A stretch of DNA of 64,000 nt from Brachypterus glaber (GCA_958510825.1 OY294048.1:38343026-38407025), one strand, 5' to 3'. Numbered from the stretch's first letter, positions 1 to 11,868 are shown. Translations and numbers: made by a program. The notes: generated by a model from the letters alone, not told the origin.

Positions 1-1871
1 TTCATTGCCAGATACTTTTTCTCTTGTTTCTTGTCAAAACCCAAACTTTCTTGATTAATGTACCATAATGTTTTTGCTTTAGTAATGTACCTCGGGGGAT
101 CCTGTGAGACAGGAACGGCTTTGGGACCAGAGGCTCAAGGATTAACGAAATTTATTTAAATAAAAACAAGATTCCATTTATTTGGCCAGTTCCAAAAATA
201 ATCGGGTAGTTGACATGTTTTGCAAGTTTATGATCTTATAAACAAAAGTTATTTTGACAAAATTGAATTATTTATTTATAGGCACATTCGCATATTTTAA
301 GGGATGCTCTTTTTACTTTCTGTTTTTTGAAACAAAGAAAAACTCAATTTTTTCTCACCTAAATCATGTTATTTTTTCCTTAAACGTCGAGAAATATCGA
401 AGAAATATCAAAATAAGCAAATAAAAAACGAACGTCTGTGTGTCTGTCTGTATCCGAGATAACTTAAGAACGCTTTAATAGACTTAAAATTTGGCATGCA
501 GATGTTTTTTCCGATTTTTCATGCTTTTTCAATATTTCAATTTGTCTATTTGTAATCACTGAAAATAATTATTATCTCAAAAAACAGCAACGATTAGCAG
601 CTGAAAACTAAACAATATTTTAAAGGTACATTTATAGATAATTAAAAAAAAAATAATTCAAAGAAGGGCAAACGGGGATATTTGTTTATTAAAAAAAAAT
701 AACCATTTCATTGAAAAAAAAGTAATAGAATTAAACTACTAATTAATCGTATCTGATTATGTACTATCCATATTAATAAATATTAATATAATTTTATAAA
801 AATTTTACCAAAAGGAATATATTTCTTTCGGAAACACCTGAAATGGACTTTTATTAAAAACAAAAAATTTCTATAAAAACCCAAATAATGATGAGCGATA
901 GTAAATTATCTTTTCATTTTTTGCCAGTAAATTTTTATTTGTACCTGTTAAAAAAAAATAATAAAATAAAATTAAAAAAAAAAACATTATACATTGTATA
1001 TAGTTCTATTAGTAATAATTTTGTTTGCTCTTAAATTGCCATTGGAACAACCCTTGTTCTTTTAGTAATAATTTTGGATTCTGATTCGTAACCGGAACAA
1101 CCCCCCGACATCTCTTCTCTTGACAGCCATGTCCCGTACGGCAGCACGTATAATTTTTTATTGATAAAATCTCGATCTAATTGATCGGGAAATAGACATA
1201 TAATTGTTTTTAAATGTAATTGTTTATAATTTTAATTGTCTAATGAGTTCCATGGTATGTTCAGAAAATATAGAATGTTCACAAATAAGCTGGTAAGTTT
1301 TTGAGGTTAGGTTCACTAATTTTTTAAACATTTTTTTTTTTGTATTTTCTATATAACTTAAGTAATAAATTATCCCGTGACGCATAAAAAGTGGCAAAAT
1401 TAACCCAAAACTTTTGTTTTTTTTTATTCATGAGATTAAAAAAAAAACACTATGCGTTATCAGCTGGATAAAAAATACTATGTAATTTTTGGTAACCCTC
1501 ATGTTAAGAATATGCATAAGTTTTTATTCATTTTATTATTAACCCTATCTTACAAATACATTAGTTCCGCTAAATTTCTCATATTTGGCACTGTGCGCCT
1601 TTCAATAACCTTCCCAAACCTTTCACAGTGTGAAATTCACATTTTCCATTTTACTTTTTTATTGAATCCGCACCTGACTAAGAGATATCGATCCCACAAA
1701 ACGCAACACTGATCCTTTAAAGGGTCCAAAAAGTAATCGAATAAAGGTAAACTTAAATAGATTTAGAGTACAATGAAAACACAGATTTTAGAATATATCA
1801 CAAAAGACTTTCCCTTTATTTGCTCTAACAATTTAAATTACCAACTTAATAAAAGAAATATTTAAAATCGG
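1..1871. other. AT-rich stretch without a recognisable gene
   Basis: I see no coding exon here; the 86-codon ORF at 1452-1712 has no family signature. At 432-515 there is a block that resembles, in inverted orientation, the repeat at 35530-35620 (shared words around 'ataacttaagaacgcttt' and 'taaaatttggcat'). A short direct repeat of about 50 bp lies at 1009-1110, built on 'agtaataattttg' and 'ggaacaaccc'. The rest looks like decayed intergenic DNA. Confidence 0.5.
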
Positions 1872-1875
1872 TTAA

Positions 1876-2006
1876 GGCATATCCACAGGTTCACATAACA
1901 AGCATAGTACATAAGAATGCGACAACGTAATTGGTTTACAAGATACATGACGACACATCAAGCCAATTACGGCATCGCATTATTATGCGAGCCTGTGGAC
2001 ATGCCC
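1876..2006. mobile_element. FB-2 palindromic MITE, copy 1 (PIF/Harbinger-like)
   Basis: The two halves are inverted copies of each other, starting GGCATATCCACAGG on the left and ending CCTGTGGACATGCCC on the right. The inner arms contain the family core 'gccaattacggcatcgcatt' and its complement. It is flanked by TTAA on both sides (1872-1875, 2007-2010). Read with the other copies, the TSD is best taken as TTA or TAA, which is the PIF/Harbinger pattern. No ORF is present, so it would need a transposase from elsewhere. Confidence 0.75.
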
Positions 2007-2010
2007 TTAA

Positions 2011-2719
2011 GTTTATCGTTACATAACATTACATAGCTATGTAACATCTAAAGATCTAAAAGTCTGAGTACCAAGTACTTTTTTCACCTCATAGTTTGAG
2101 TACCCCTAATAGGAATGGATCGTCCATACAATGTATAATATTTGTATTAATTATTATTTAATACGGCAACAAATTCTTAGTTTATTTTTATAACTGTTTT
2201 TATTGCAACTGTTTTCAAAAATCCTACGATGTCTTACAAGGGGGACTGAAAAAGATTTTTTCCTTATGCCTGAAGAAACCCTATTTTAAAAATCATGTTT
2301 TAATATATTTTTTTATGTGAAAATCTTTGAAATCTTACATAGAAAGGAGTCAAAAATGTCTTTAATAATTTGTGCACGGTCCCATATTTACGGGTGACAA
2401 ATAAATAATATTGTTGCATTAAACTTGTGTACTATATAGTTTATATAATATAAATCCTCTAGAAATAATGCACTATTGAAATACGTACATACTAATTAGA
2501 TATTTATGCGGGGTCACACAGCCTAACAAAACTAATGAAGCTGGTCTACTAAAGTGATTAAAATTTATATAGAATATTTTCTGAAAATAATTATCGCCCT
2601 TCTTAGTCTTATCAGATTAGATTTCACAAGGGCTTAATGAATCTGCACACCAAGGTATTGGATGAACTGTCAGAACATAAACTAATAAATAACCTTAAAC
2701 TCTTTTTGGTTATTTGGCG
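2011..2719. other. No feature seen
   Basis: AT-rich DNA with no coding sense, TIR pair or tandem array that I can support. Confidence 0.4.
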
Positions 2720-3832
2720 TATAGTAGCAGTAGTAAATTTTTTGGGTTGGCCAAAGCCAGACAACTAGGCCATTTATGGCCCTTTTTGTCACCCCAGGCA
2801 ATCCCAGTCATTTACTAATTTGAGTCCTCCTCCCTTCAACCTGGCTGTCCTTTTATTAAAAGTCAGGATATTGGCCCAAGGAGGGTCTCTTAGTTCCTCT
2901 AGGTTGAGTTTTGATTTTCAAAGACTTGCAACCTGATCCTGTCGTATCTGACACACTGGGCTAAGTAATGAGGATGTTTCATCCTCTCCGCAATCTGGGC
3001 ATAGCGGACTCTAGAATCCCCATTATTGCCAGGTGCTTCTTTAGCTTGCAGTGGCCCGTAAGGACCCCTACAAGTTGTCTGAGTGCAGTCCTTCCTTTTT
3101 CCAGCAACCAGTCAGTCTTCGATTTGATTAGGCCAGCCAGGAAGTCCTTATCTTGCCGGCTCTCCCTCGACCGTTCTCCATTGCTCCTCTGGCTTGGCAT
3201 AAGCCCACTCATCGAGAGCGGTCTTTACATGCTTCCTTGTAACACCCAGGATAGGTTATGGTGCCATGCAGGCCATCCCTGATCCGAGTCTTGCAAGTTC
3301 ATCTGCCTTCTCGTTTCCGGGAATTCCACTATGACCCGGTACCCATACCAGTTGAACATTCTTGGTCCTTGCTAACTCTTCTAAGGCTTCTGTACACTTC
3401 CTGACTAGGAGTTACCAAGTGCTGGGATTGCACAATGACTTTAGAGCAGCTTGACTATCCGAGCAGATGCATACATCGTGACCCCAGTACTGCTTTATTT
3501 CCCTGCAATTTGCCGCTCCCTGTATGGCATAGACCTCCGCTTGGAAAACAGTGGAAAAGCAGCCAAGGGGAAAACTCTTTTGCAAGTCCAGGTTCTCCAC
3601 GAAGAGCCAGAACTTTTGATGCCTTCCATACGCGAGCCGTCTGTATAGCACACCAAAGAAAGCAATTGGCGCAAACTGTATATCTTGTTTTTCCATTTTC
3701 CTTTGTTAGAATTTGTTGGAAAAAGTCCAAACCAGAGTCCTCAAGTCTAAGAAAGCTAGCCGTTGCCTCCTTCTGGATCCAGATAGAGATAGAGATGTAA
3801 TGCATTTTTTTTGTTCCATGCAAAAAAGTCAT
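2720..3832 (-). pseudogene. LINE 3' region with RNase H domain, frameshifted
   Basis: On the minus strand the RNase H domain of a non-LTR retrotransposon can be followed from about 3700 down to 3290, then a C-terminal tail to about 2960. Visible motifs in order are YTDGS (near 3650), TVFQAEVYAI (near 3535), CSDSQAAL (near 3455) and VWVPGHSGIPGNEKADELA (3350-3290). These carry the D-E-D-D metal-binding residues, but they fall in different frames, so at least two frameshifts have broken the ORF. The tail includes VGVLTGHCKLKKHL, which matches the usual post-RNase H segment of I/R1/LOA/Jockey-group LINEs. The reverse transcriptase is absent, so the copy is 5'-truncated. The region is GC-richer than its surroundings. 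The clade is not certain. Confidence 0.82.
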
Positions 3833-4398
3833 TATTGCACGGTTTTTGTTTATCTATAAAACAAAGAGCATTGGCCCCAATTAGGCGGAACCTGTACATA
3901 TAAGTTACCCCTGCAGGGCCTTGGGTGTACTAACAAACAAGATTTTATTGATTTTCGTAGGCGGTTTATTTTTTTAATTATGTATCTCAAAACCAGATGG
4001 ACTGCAACTATGCCCTTTTAACATGGAACGATTCAATTGTCATCAGTGATGACTCATCAATTATAATTATTATTATAAATATTTAAATAATTATTATTAT
4101 AAAAAAAATGTATGCATGTAAACTTAGAATAGAAAAAAAAAGTATTATAATAAAAAATTAAACTGTCATTACAGTGACATGAGCCAATATGCGACAAAAC
4201 TTTCTGTCCACGAAAGGGTTAAATAAAGTTACGGACAACTTTAGTTACAAATTTCTAATCAAATAGTCAACTTGTAATTACAAGTTTTGTTCGTGTAAAT
4301 TTTACTAACAAAATTTGTTTAATAATAAAACAGGTCAAGACAAAATATTTTAAAATGTTACTCTTTTAAAATTTTTTTTTTGATAAACCCAGTTATTT
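3833..4398. other. No feature seen
   Basis: AT-rich sequence; no ORF, repeat family or RNA gene that I can support. Confidence 0.4.
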
Positions 4399-4630
4399 CT
4401 ATACTGCCCTGCTTAGTTAAAACGTCCTAACTAACATTGCTATTTTTCCTAAATTTTTCGAATAAATGGTTCCAGGTTTTAATTTCAATTTCCCTGGCTT
4501 CCCTGGTTTCCCTGACTAGTGGGAACCCTGAAGAATAGATAAATATGTCATAGAACAACCGGTATATTCAGATAAGCCGAAAATGACAAAAATATTAGTT
4601 AGGACGTTTTAACTAGGGAGGGCAGTATAG
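4399..4630. mobile_element. Short TIR element (CTATACTGCCCT ends)
   Basis: Arms of about 37 bp are inverted copies: 4399-4437 reads CTATACTGCCCTGCTTAG and onward, and 4593-4630 is its complement, sharing 'gttaaaacgtcctaacta'. The 232-bp length and lack of an ORF fit a MITE. A TA within the terminal CTATA could be the TSD, but this is ambiguous. Confidence 0.6.
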
Positions 4631-4786
4631 ACCATAAATAAAATGGATAAAGATGAGCACACCAAAAATATTAATAAGAGAAAAACTACGTTAAATTGAA
4701 TACATACATTATTATTTGAATTGACTACATAAATCAAACAGTACAGTGTAGTCCAATAATAAATCACCAAAATAAAAAAAAATTAC

Positions 4787-5640
4787 AAGCGTCGCATTCA
4801 TATTTGAGGGGGTCAGGGGAAAAACGATCAGAGTCACAAAAACTACTTTTCACAGAATAGCGAAATTAAGGTTTACTCACTCATATTATATGATTACAGT
4901 TGCAAAGTAATGTCAATTATTGTTTCATCTTGTCACATACTTATTTCACAGCAAAATAATATTACCTACCAAGGTTTTTAACATTACCTTTGAGGTTCAA
5001 AGCGAAAGATGCAACAGAACTACACATATGACTTTATAAAATCGATCACAGTCCAGGACTCTGATCGTTTTTTTATGTTATAAAGCAGCCCAACAGGCTT
5101 AGTGCAGTAAGTGTGCAAAATCATAAACAAAGTCGTAGTTTTCCACATTAAATTAAATTTAAAAAACAAAACTCAATTCTTAGTCTAAGCCCGGTAACGT
5201 AACCTTTTACTTTAAGTTTCTTCGAAACATCCGTAATACGTCCACTTATAGGTCTTATTATTATTGGTACTAGGGCCTTCATCCTCATTTTCCTCACTAA
5301 ATTCCATATTTTTTACAAACTGCCACTCCATAAATTAAACTACCTGCTTAACGCCATTTACAATCAAAAATACGTTTCCTTAGTTACCGATGCGAAACTA
5401 TGGACTTTAATTGTTTTTTATGGTATCGCTCGGACTCTGACCGTTCTTACGCTGTATATCGTTTCTATTTAAATTCGTTACAGCGACTGTAATTGTTTTT
5501 GCTTAAAACCGACATAGTCACCTGAAAGCTTGGGTCACGAACTACAAGATGGTGTATATAACGAATTTTCGACAGAAATGGACTATGATCGTTTTTCCCC
5601 TGACCCCTTCATTTGAGCTCTAGTTTAGAGTCGCAGGTAA
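4787..5640. mobile_element. TIR element of about 850 bp, unknown family
   Basis: Both ends hold the same segment in opposite orientation: 'gtcaggggaaaaacgatca' near 4810-4835 and its complement near 5585-5605. The outer ends (around 4787 and 5635) also match imperfectly. An additional internal 'gactctgatcgttttt' lies near 5057. No ORF of note is present. I cannot define a TSD or superfamily. Confidence 0.5.
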
Positions 5641-5746
5641 GACGAAGGAAGTCTTAGCAAACAAACTTCGGTATCGAATACTAAAGACAGTTTGCACACG
5701 TGGTGCATAGTTTTTTTTTACTACCTAAAGCTGGTGACTTCAAATA

Positions 5747-5830
5747 CAGTGCAACCTCGATAATTCAGACTAATAAAAACCGCGCGCGGTAAATAATTCG
5801 GATTACTGAAGCGGGGCAGTTTTTGTAAAA
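5747..5830 (+). mobile_element. pogo/Tigger-like TIR end
   Basis: CAGTGCAACCTCGATAATTC directly follows a TA (5745-5746). This matches the general form of pogo/Tigger termini (CAGT..AACCTCGATAA). A second 'ataattcggatta' motif lies 30 bp inside. I could not find the matching right end, so this is probably a truncated end. Confidence 0.5.
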
Positions 5831-6700
5831 AGTGAAACATTTAATACAAAACAATTAGAAAGTAGTACATAAACAAAAAAATATGTAAAACATAAGCATA
5901 TATAATTTAAAAATATACTTTAAAAATTATTTTGACATAGCTGTCAGTTTGAAAAATAAGTCGAAAAAAGTTAGTAGTTGTCTTAATTTTTTTTTTCACT
6001 ACCAGCCTAAAACCACATCTTTATTACTGTTCTTTTCATTGGTAGAAATATTATTTCTCTACCTATGACGTCAGAGGTTCTAAAAATAATGAAATTGCAC
6101 CATGGTAATTAATGAATTTTTATTCAGCTGTTTTGGCATCTGACGTTTCACTTAATTATTAAATCACGTTGCTATTTACAAGTGTCTTTAGGCACCAAAT
6201 TTATTTATTGCATGATAAATTCAAAAATATTAACTAAATTAAGTACCTATATTTAGTACCTATAAAACATGTTTTACAAAAAACACTTCGAAAAGTGAAA
6301 ATCATTGGTCCATCATATTCAACCATAGACTATACAACCCATATATTACCGTAAGGATCATAGATTACTAGAGGTACAACCCCCATATATTGATTTTTGA
6401 GGCAATAGATTCTCCCTCACAGTTTTCGCATGTCCCCTTATTTTTGGAGGAGTACCAGAATCATCACTTTGCATTTCACTTTCCATTTTTATATATTTTA
6501 TTACACTTAACACGGAAACACTTAATAATTTTAGCAGATCACCAGAAAATTTCTGCCAGAAATGTCAAGTTATTCATTTGTTTTTTTTAATGGCCGCGAA
6601 CGGCCAGCGTGATATTTTAAATTTATAAGCGTTTTCATTAAATTTTAGTAAAATAAATAAATAAATAAATAGCTAATTAATTGTACTGGTAGTGAAAAAA
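5831..6700. other. No gene seen; AAAT microsatellite
   Basis: The only clear structure is a short (AAAT)n run at 6650-6672, of the kind often left by LINE 3' tails. Confidence 0.4.
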
Positions 6701-6840
6701 AATACTATATTTTCCACGTGAGTGAAGATTTAACATTTTAGACCCCGTCTTGCGGGCTTCGCGCTGGCGCGCTCATCCCGCAATTTGACGCAGGTCAAAA
6801 ATGTTAAACTTCTCTCACTTGGTAAATAATGTACTATTTA
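6701..6840. mobile_element. Small foldback element with GC-rich loop
   Basis: Imperfect inverted arms of about 45 bp (6703-6752 and 6790-6838) share 'gtgagtgaagatttaacatt' and its complement. They enclose a 40-bp GC-rich loop containing 'cgcgctggcgcgc'. Its architecture resembles the foldbacks at 11925, 16592 and 32971. Confidence 0.55.
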
Positions 6841-7040
6841 TTCGATTGATTCTAAAAGCGACACTTTTTGTTCATACTTTACGGGCGAAAAGTTGAACTT
6901 TGTGGCCCTAGGGCCAAAAAGTTTTTTTCGCCCGCTAACTAAAACTTGTTATTTTTAAGCTTTTTAAAGGAAAATGCTTTACCTTTACTGTAATATTTAT
7001 AAAGAAATATGACCTTTTGGTCTTGAACAATGGTTAAAAA
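6833..7040 (+). repeat. Repeat R1, uninterrupted copy
   Basis: This segment is closely matched by 30985-31115 plus 32205-32285, where a Penelope-like element splits it. It therefore represents the empty site. It includes a small palindrome at 6885-6948 centred on GGCCCTAGGGCC with arms 'cgggcgaaaagtt'. The join matching the insertion point is 'tttttaagctttttaaagg' near 6953-6970. Confidence 0.7.
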
Positions 7041-7497
7041 ATTAGGAAAAATTAAGTAAATTTTGACAGCCCATAACTAGAAAACAAGATTTAAATATCT
7101 TTTAATTTCGTAAATAAAAATTGTTTTCCATGGGAAAAAAAGCATAGAGGTCGACACAGTTCCAACGAGTATTATTATGAAAGCGTCATTCGGTATTTAA
7201 CTTGTAATACAGGCGAGACTATAAAACACTATTTATGATTTTTTTTAATATCTCTTACCATTTCCGAGAAAAATGGCGAGGGCGTAAATTCTGGATCACC
7301 CTGTACTATACCATACCGTAAAATTAGATGTAAACAAGAAATTTTCGGTATTCACTTCGTAAAATAAACATTCAGTTTGTAATATAAAATTTCGGTATAC
7401 CGTATGCGAATACGCATAATTGGTTATTTGATTGCCCATATGTATACCGGAAATTTAATTTTTCGTATGGAAAATACACATATTCACCCATATTATT

Positions 7498-7717
7498 ATA
7501 ACGCTGAAGTTTGTAACGTTTTTTTGCATCAAAAATTTAAATAGTATATTAAAGCACTTATTCTATAACACTAGCGCACTAGTTTTAGAAAACTCGCCGC
7601 AAGCGGCTTGTTTCCTAAACTTGTACTCGTGCGCTAAAAACGTATGTTATGAAACTAGTACTTTAATATACTATTTAAATTTTCGTTGCAAAAACAAGTT
7701 TCAAACTTCAGCTTCAT
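7498..7717. mobile_element. FB-1 palindromic element, copy 1
   Basis: This is a 220-bp near-complete palindrome. The left end is a diverged ATAACGCTGAAGTTTG and the right end is AACTTCAGCTTCAT. The centre holds 'gccgcaagcggc'. An exact 8-bp TSD, ATATTATT, flanks it (7490-7497 and 7718-7725). No ORF. Confidence 0.85.
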
Positions 7718-7959
7718 ATATTATTGGGTATATCTTTTTATTTCGTTACAAAACAACCTGTTACAAAACTTTATTGGAGCAGTGTAATATTTGCTCGGTT
7801 TAAATACAAATTTGCTATTTGGAAACACTGAATGCTTCCTGTGTGCTAGTGAAAATATCCGAGTGGTCGCCATGGCAACGCGGAACATTTCCTTGTTAAA
7901 TTGTTAGGAGAGTTATGCGTCTGCCATGCAAGAACACCGTATCCATTTATCTTTTTAAG

Positions 7960-8206
7960 ATAAGGCGGCATCTACAGGCTCACACAACCATGAACATGAC
8001 GTTATAAGCATAGGCCGGGGATCTGCTAGCTTTGAGTAATCTTTTGCTATATTTTTTAACTTTTATTATAGATACACTGGCGTTGTTGCGTTGTTGCAGA
8101 GTGGGGACAGGCGTCGTTTCTGCTGCTTCTGCTGCTGAACGAACGAACGGCTCGCACAGGACACATGATAGTACATCAAGCCAATCATGGCATCGGTTCA
8201 CGAAAA
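7960..8206. mobile_element. Degenerate FB-2 copy
   Basis: The left end near 7963-7990 ('catctacaggctcacacaac') and a right-arm fragment at 8161-8200 ('catcaagccaatcatggcat') match FB-2. The middle is replaced by unrelated sequence, so this copy is decayed or carries an insertion. Confidence 0.45.
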
Positions 8207-9046
8207 TACTAAATCTAAAAAAATCTAAACATTTTTGCACCCCGCCCTCCGGGGGTGGAGTTAGACATTTGTTATCAGATTCAGATTTTCACAAAATTAT
8301 TCTAAAAAATTTTAAAAATTTTCCTTGCACCTCCCGGCGTTGAAGTAGTAGATACTTTCATTACAATAACAGGGTCGGACAACAGGAATTTTAAATTATT
8401 TCTAATTTTTGGTGAGTTTGTTTAATATCTATGCCGAATAAGATTATTTGTCTGTATACAGACATAGCCGCCTAAACTTCACCATTTTTTATTATTTTTT
8501 TACTGCACATCTAGGGCGATCTAATCATGGTGACAAAAACCAAAAGTTACGAAGCATAGTTCAGAAACAGGCACGGTCCCATTTAACAATATGTCCCATT
8601 CATGGGTATCTCCCCCTACTATATTTGTATAATATAGGGTGCCAATTATTGTAATAAATCTAGGCATTTCGCAATAATTTTTGGCAGAAAAATAACTAAA
8701 AACCCTCACTTTTCATTTGTACCTGAGTTTGATGCCCGTGGCAAATTACTATTATAGTATAATACTTAGCCACGTGTATCCAACATGGATACCTATAAGT
8801 TATAACTTTAAAAATGTTTGGATTGGTTGACTTATTTCATCACTACGTGTTTAAACAACATCGTTTGAGTATATTTAAAGGAAAAAAAAGTTAGCCACAG
8901 GGATTTTCTGATTTTATGGTGGCAGTTAACGTGTTAAATATCATATACCTACGTGCATGCTTTATGAGTAAAATCAATTTAAATGTAAATTCAATAATTT
9001 TATAATGGGACTTTTGTGTAAGGTTTTAGATCTAAACATGAGTTTT
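8207..9046. other. No gene seen
   Basis: The segment at 8236-8345 has the phrase 'ccctccgggggtggag', loosely like the paired blocks at 35253-35505. Nothing else is recognisable. Confidence 0.35.
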
Positions 9047-9054
9047 GCTTGATT

Positions 9055-9320
9055 CAAGGGGTTTATTTATTTGGACAATCCTTGTACACCTATCCAACAA
9101 TCTTTTACAATCCTTCCACAATTATCTACAATCCTCCAGAATCCTCCACAATTATCTACAATCTTCCACAATCATCTGAAATCTTTCCACATTCTTTAAA
9201 AATCTTAATTTAAATGTTTATACAATCCTTCACAATCTTTTTGACCATCTTTGACAATCTTTCACAATCCTTTGATCCTCACAATCCTTGTACACTTTTT
9301 TTCAATAAATAAACCCCTCG
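9055..9320. mobile_element. hAT-like MITE with internal ACAATC array, copy 1
   Basis: The ends are CAAGGGGTTTATTTATT on the left and the complement of CGAGGGGTTTATTTATT on the right. An exact 8-bp TSD, GCTTGATT, flanks it (9047-9054 and 9321-9328). The interior is not a palindrome. It is an irregular series of ACAATC words about 10-14 bp apart, all on one strand, e.g. 'ccacaattatctacaatc'. A second copy is at 60865. The ends and TSD length fit hAT, though no transposase is present to prove it. Confidence 0.85.
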
Positions 9321-9583
9321 GCTTGATTTATATGACTCAGGACCTGAGCCTCAGGTACAATCTCCTGTTTTGTTATTGAGTCAATTTTAATTTTTATGTG
9401 TTTTGGAAACTTTTTTATACAATTGAAGCAAGTTGACCACAAAAATTAAAAAAAAAAAAAAACTTTTATTGAACTCTTAAAACTAGCTACAGACTCAAAA
9501 ATTGAATTGCGCAGACGGAAAAGAAATTACACAGTTTGTTTTACACCAAAAGAAAAATATTATGAATAAATATTTAAATGTTT

Positions 9584-9806
9584 ATAAAGCTGAAGTTTGC
9601 AACGTTTTTTTGAGAAAGTTCAAATAGTATATTAAAGCACTTATTCCATAACACGTTTTTAAGCACTAGTACTTTAGAAAACTTGCCGCAGGCGGCTTGT
9701 TTTTTAAACTTGTACTCGTGCGCTAAAAACGTATGTTATGAATCTAGTACTTTAATATACTATTTGAATGTTCGTTGCAAAAAAACGTTGCAAACTTCAG
9801 CTTCAT
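9584..9806. mobile_element. FB-1 palindromic element, copy 2
   Basis: A 223-bp palindrome with ends ATAAAGCTGAAG and CTTCAGCTTCAT. The flanking octamers AAATGTTT (9576-9583) and AAATGATA (9807-9814) agree at 6 of 8 positions, consistent with an aged 8-bp TSD. Confidence 0.8.
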
Positions 9807-9874
9807 AAATGATAATCCTTGATCCGAAGCCGATTTTGGAAAAAGTGGTTTTACGAGCCAATCTACTGCGTAGA

Positions 9875-10092
9875 CAGTGTCGGACTGGACAGGTGAGATA
9901 GTGAGCAAAATCTCACGGGGCCCCTCATACGTTGGGGGCCCCCTCGTCAGCAGAGATTGATTTTTTCCAGAGGTAAGGACCTTTTTTTTCAGTCAAAAAA
10001 TGTTTAAACCAGGGGTAAAGCTTTTTTTTCTTAACACGTGCGCACGTGTCACAAATCTCAAGGGCCTCGGGTTGTCCAGTCCGACGCTGTGG
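9875..10092. mobile_element. hAT-like MITE with CAGTGTCGGACTGG ends
   Basis: The left end CAGTGTCGGACTGGAC is matched by the complement of GTCCAGTCCGACGCTG on the right. An 8-bp TSD, TGCGTAGA, is present at 9867-9874 and 10093-10100; three extra bases (TGG) sit between the matching right TIR and the right TSD. The interior is GC-rich with G/C runs. Its right end (from about 10048) was copied into the tandem duplication at 10738. Confidence 0.7.
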
Positions 10093-10738
10093 TGCGTAGA
10101 TATAAAATTAATTATATTTCTAGTTAGCTTCGTTAATTTTTGCATAAATGAACCTTTAAATCACAAAAATCTTAAAAACATATTCAAAATTTTTGTATTT
10201 AAGAATACGCATACCGTTAATATAAAGTATCGCCAACATCTCGGTTTGTTTGTAAACAAATAGTGGGTATATTCAGGCCTGAACAATAACAATTACCAGT
10301 AATTGTTATTGTTGTCTCTGTTAGAACAAAGCTGTGCGAGTAAGACAGACAAATGTATATGTTGGCTACGTTTTTTTTTCAGTTTTTACAAATGAAATGC
10401 CTATTCTAGAGAGAAGAGTTATTAGTTTGTTGATAAGACGGTACAAACACTTTTTACATTAAATTCTGGGCACATAATTGATATAAAATGGATTTTTCAG
10501 CTTTTTTCATAAAAATGGCAACTCTGCAAGCACGATGCAGACAAAAAGTCAAGTACAAAGAAAACAATACATAAGGTTATTGTACATCCAAAAAAAACAT
10601 AAAAAATCCAAGATCTTCGACTCAAAAGTTTTGAGCTTTTCGATCTATAATATTTCTGAAAAATCGTAGAAATCATGTCAAAAATACCAAGATTTTTGTT
10701 GATATAAGATTTTTTATCATTTCTGAAAGACTTTTTGG
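10048..10738 (+). repeat. Tandem duplication, unit 1 (period about 690 bp)
   Basis: From 'cacaaatctcaagggcctcgg' on, this unit is repeated at 10739 with high similarity ('ccagtccgac.atgtggtgcg', 'taagacg.tacaaacacttttt', 'aaaaagtcaagtaca'). The unit starts inside the right end of the 9875 MITE, so the duplication is younger than that insertion. It carries a truncated element at 10203-10432 that unit 2 lacks. Confidence 0.8.
10203..10432 (-). mobile_element. Truncated copy of the 36298 hAT-like element
   Basis: In reverse complement this matches 36298-36554, including 'gttggctacgttttt' and the right TIR 'agagagaagagttattag'. The left TIR is missing; similarity starts at 'agaatacgcataccg'. The corresponding place in unit 2 (around 10900-10920) has no such element. 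Confidence 0.7.
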
Positions 10739-11868
10739 TCACAAATCTCACTGGCCTCGGGTTTTCCAGTCCGACGATGTGGTGCGGAGATATAAAATTA
10801 ATTATATTTTTAGTTAGCTTCGTTAATTTTTGCCTAAATAGGTTCATTTAATCAAATCACAAAAATCTTAAAAATATATTCAAAAATTTTGTATTTGAAA
10901 GTATTTGAAATTGATGGATAAGACGATACAAACACTTTTTACATAAAATTCTGGGCACATGATATAAAATGGATTTTTAAGTTTTTTTCATAAAAATGGC
11001 AATTCGGCAAGATGCAGACAAAAAGTCAAGTACATGCCCCCTGGGCGGTGGAAAGAAAACAATACATAAGGTTATAGTACAGCCAAAAAAAAAACATAAA
11101 AACTCCAAGTTATTCGACTCAAAAGTTTTGAGCTTTTCGATTTATTATTGTTGTGTGACGTCGAAAGGTCCCATTCGGTGATATGGGATTGCCTCCGTAA
11201 CATCGCCTTTATGATATTAATTAAGTGGACTGCGAATAGGTATTAATGATTGAAAAGAATATTAAAGACAAAACGACAGTTCCAATAATATATATGGTAA
11301 TCTTACCTTAGTTACAGCATTCAGCACGACAGGTCATGACCGCCATTTCTTCACAGGAGACACCACATAATTGGAAACTGATGTACGCGAATTAAAGTTT
11401 GTTTGACCAGTGTAGGTATACACTACTAATTATTTAAATACATATGTGTATATGGAACTTATTTCTATAGTTTGCAGCCGTAAATATGGTAAATTCTAAC
11501 GAATGCCCGCGGCGTGGTATATTCGTCAGCTGATTTGAGTATATTTTTATTGACACGCATCGATCGTTCTCGAGTGTCAAATTGCTACTGTCCGGAAGGC
11601 AACCTACCCGAACTCACGCGCAGAAAAGCTAGGAGGTTTTCAGCGCGTTACTTACAAAAATACAATCAATTCAAAATAAAATATTATTTTTGAATTATAA
11701 CTAATTAAAGAAATTAAATGAAATTATGTATAATAAAACCCAAATTAAAAATAAATACAAACACAGAAATGTGGTTGTAACAATTATATTTCTAAAAAAT
11801 CGTAGAAATCATGTCAAAAATACCAAGATTTTTGTTGAAATAAGATTTTTTATAATTTCTGAAAGATT
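10739..11868 (+). repeat. Tandem duplication, unit 2, split by a solo LTR
   Basis: Unit 2 runs 10739-11148 and resumes at 11783-11868 ('atcatgtcaaaaataccaag', matching 10675-10695). Removing 11149-11782 and one TSD copy restores a sequence collinear with unit 1. Confidence 0.75.
11149..11782 (+). mobile_element. Solo LTR, 634 bp
   Basis: It begins TGTTGTGTGACG and ends TTGTAACA, so it has the TG...CA boundaries of an LTR. An exact 5-bp TSD, ATTAT, lies at 11144-11148 and 11783-11787. Unit 1 of the tandem duplication preserves the empty site ('cgatctataatatttctg', 10641-10658). Near its end it has 'aataaaaccc' and 'aaaaataaatac', plausible polyadenylation sequence, after a GC-rich stretch (11560-11650). 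No internal retroviral-type ORF is present, as expected after LTR-LTR recombination. Gypsy or BEL origin is not resolved; the strand is inferred from the A-rich end. Confidence 0.8.
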
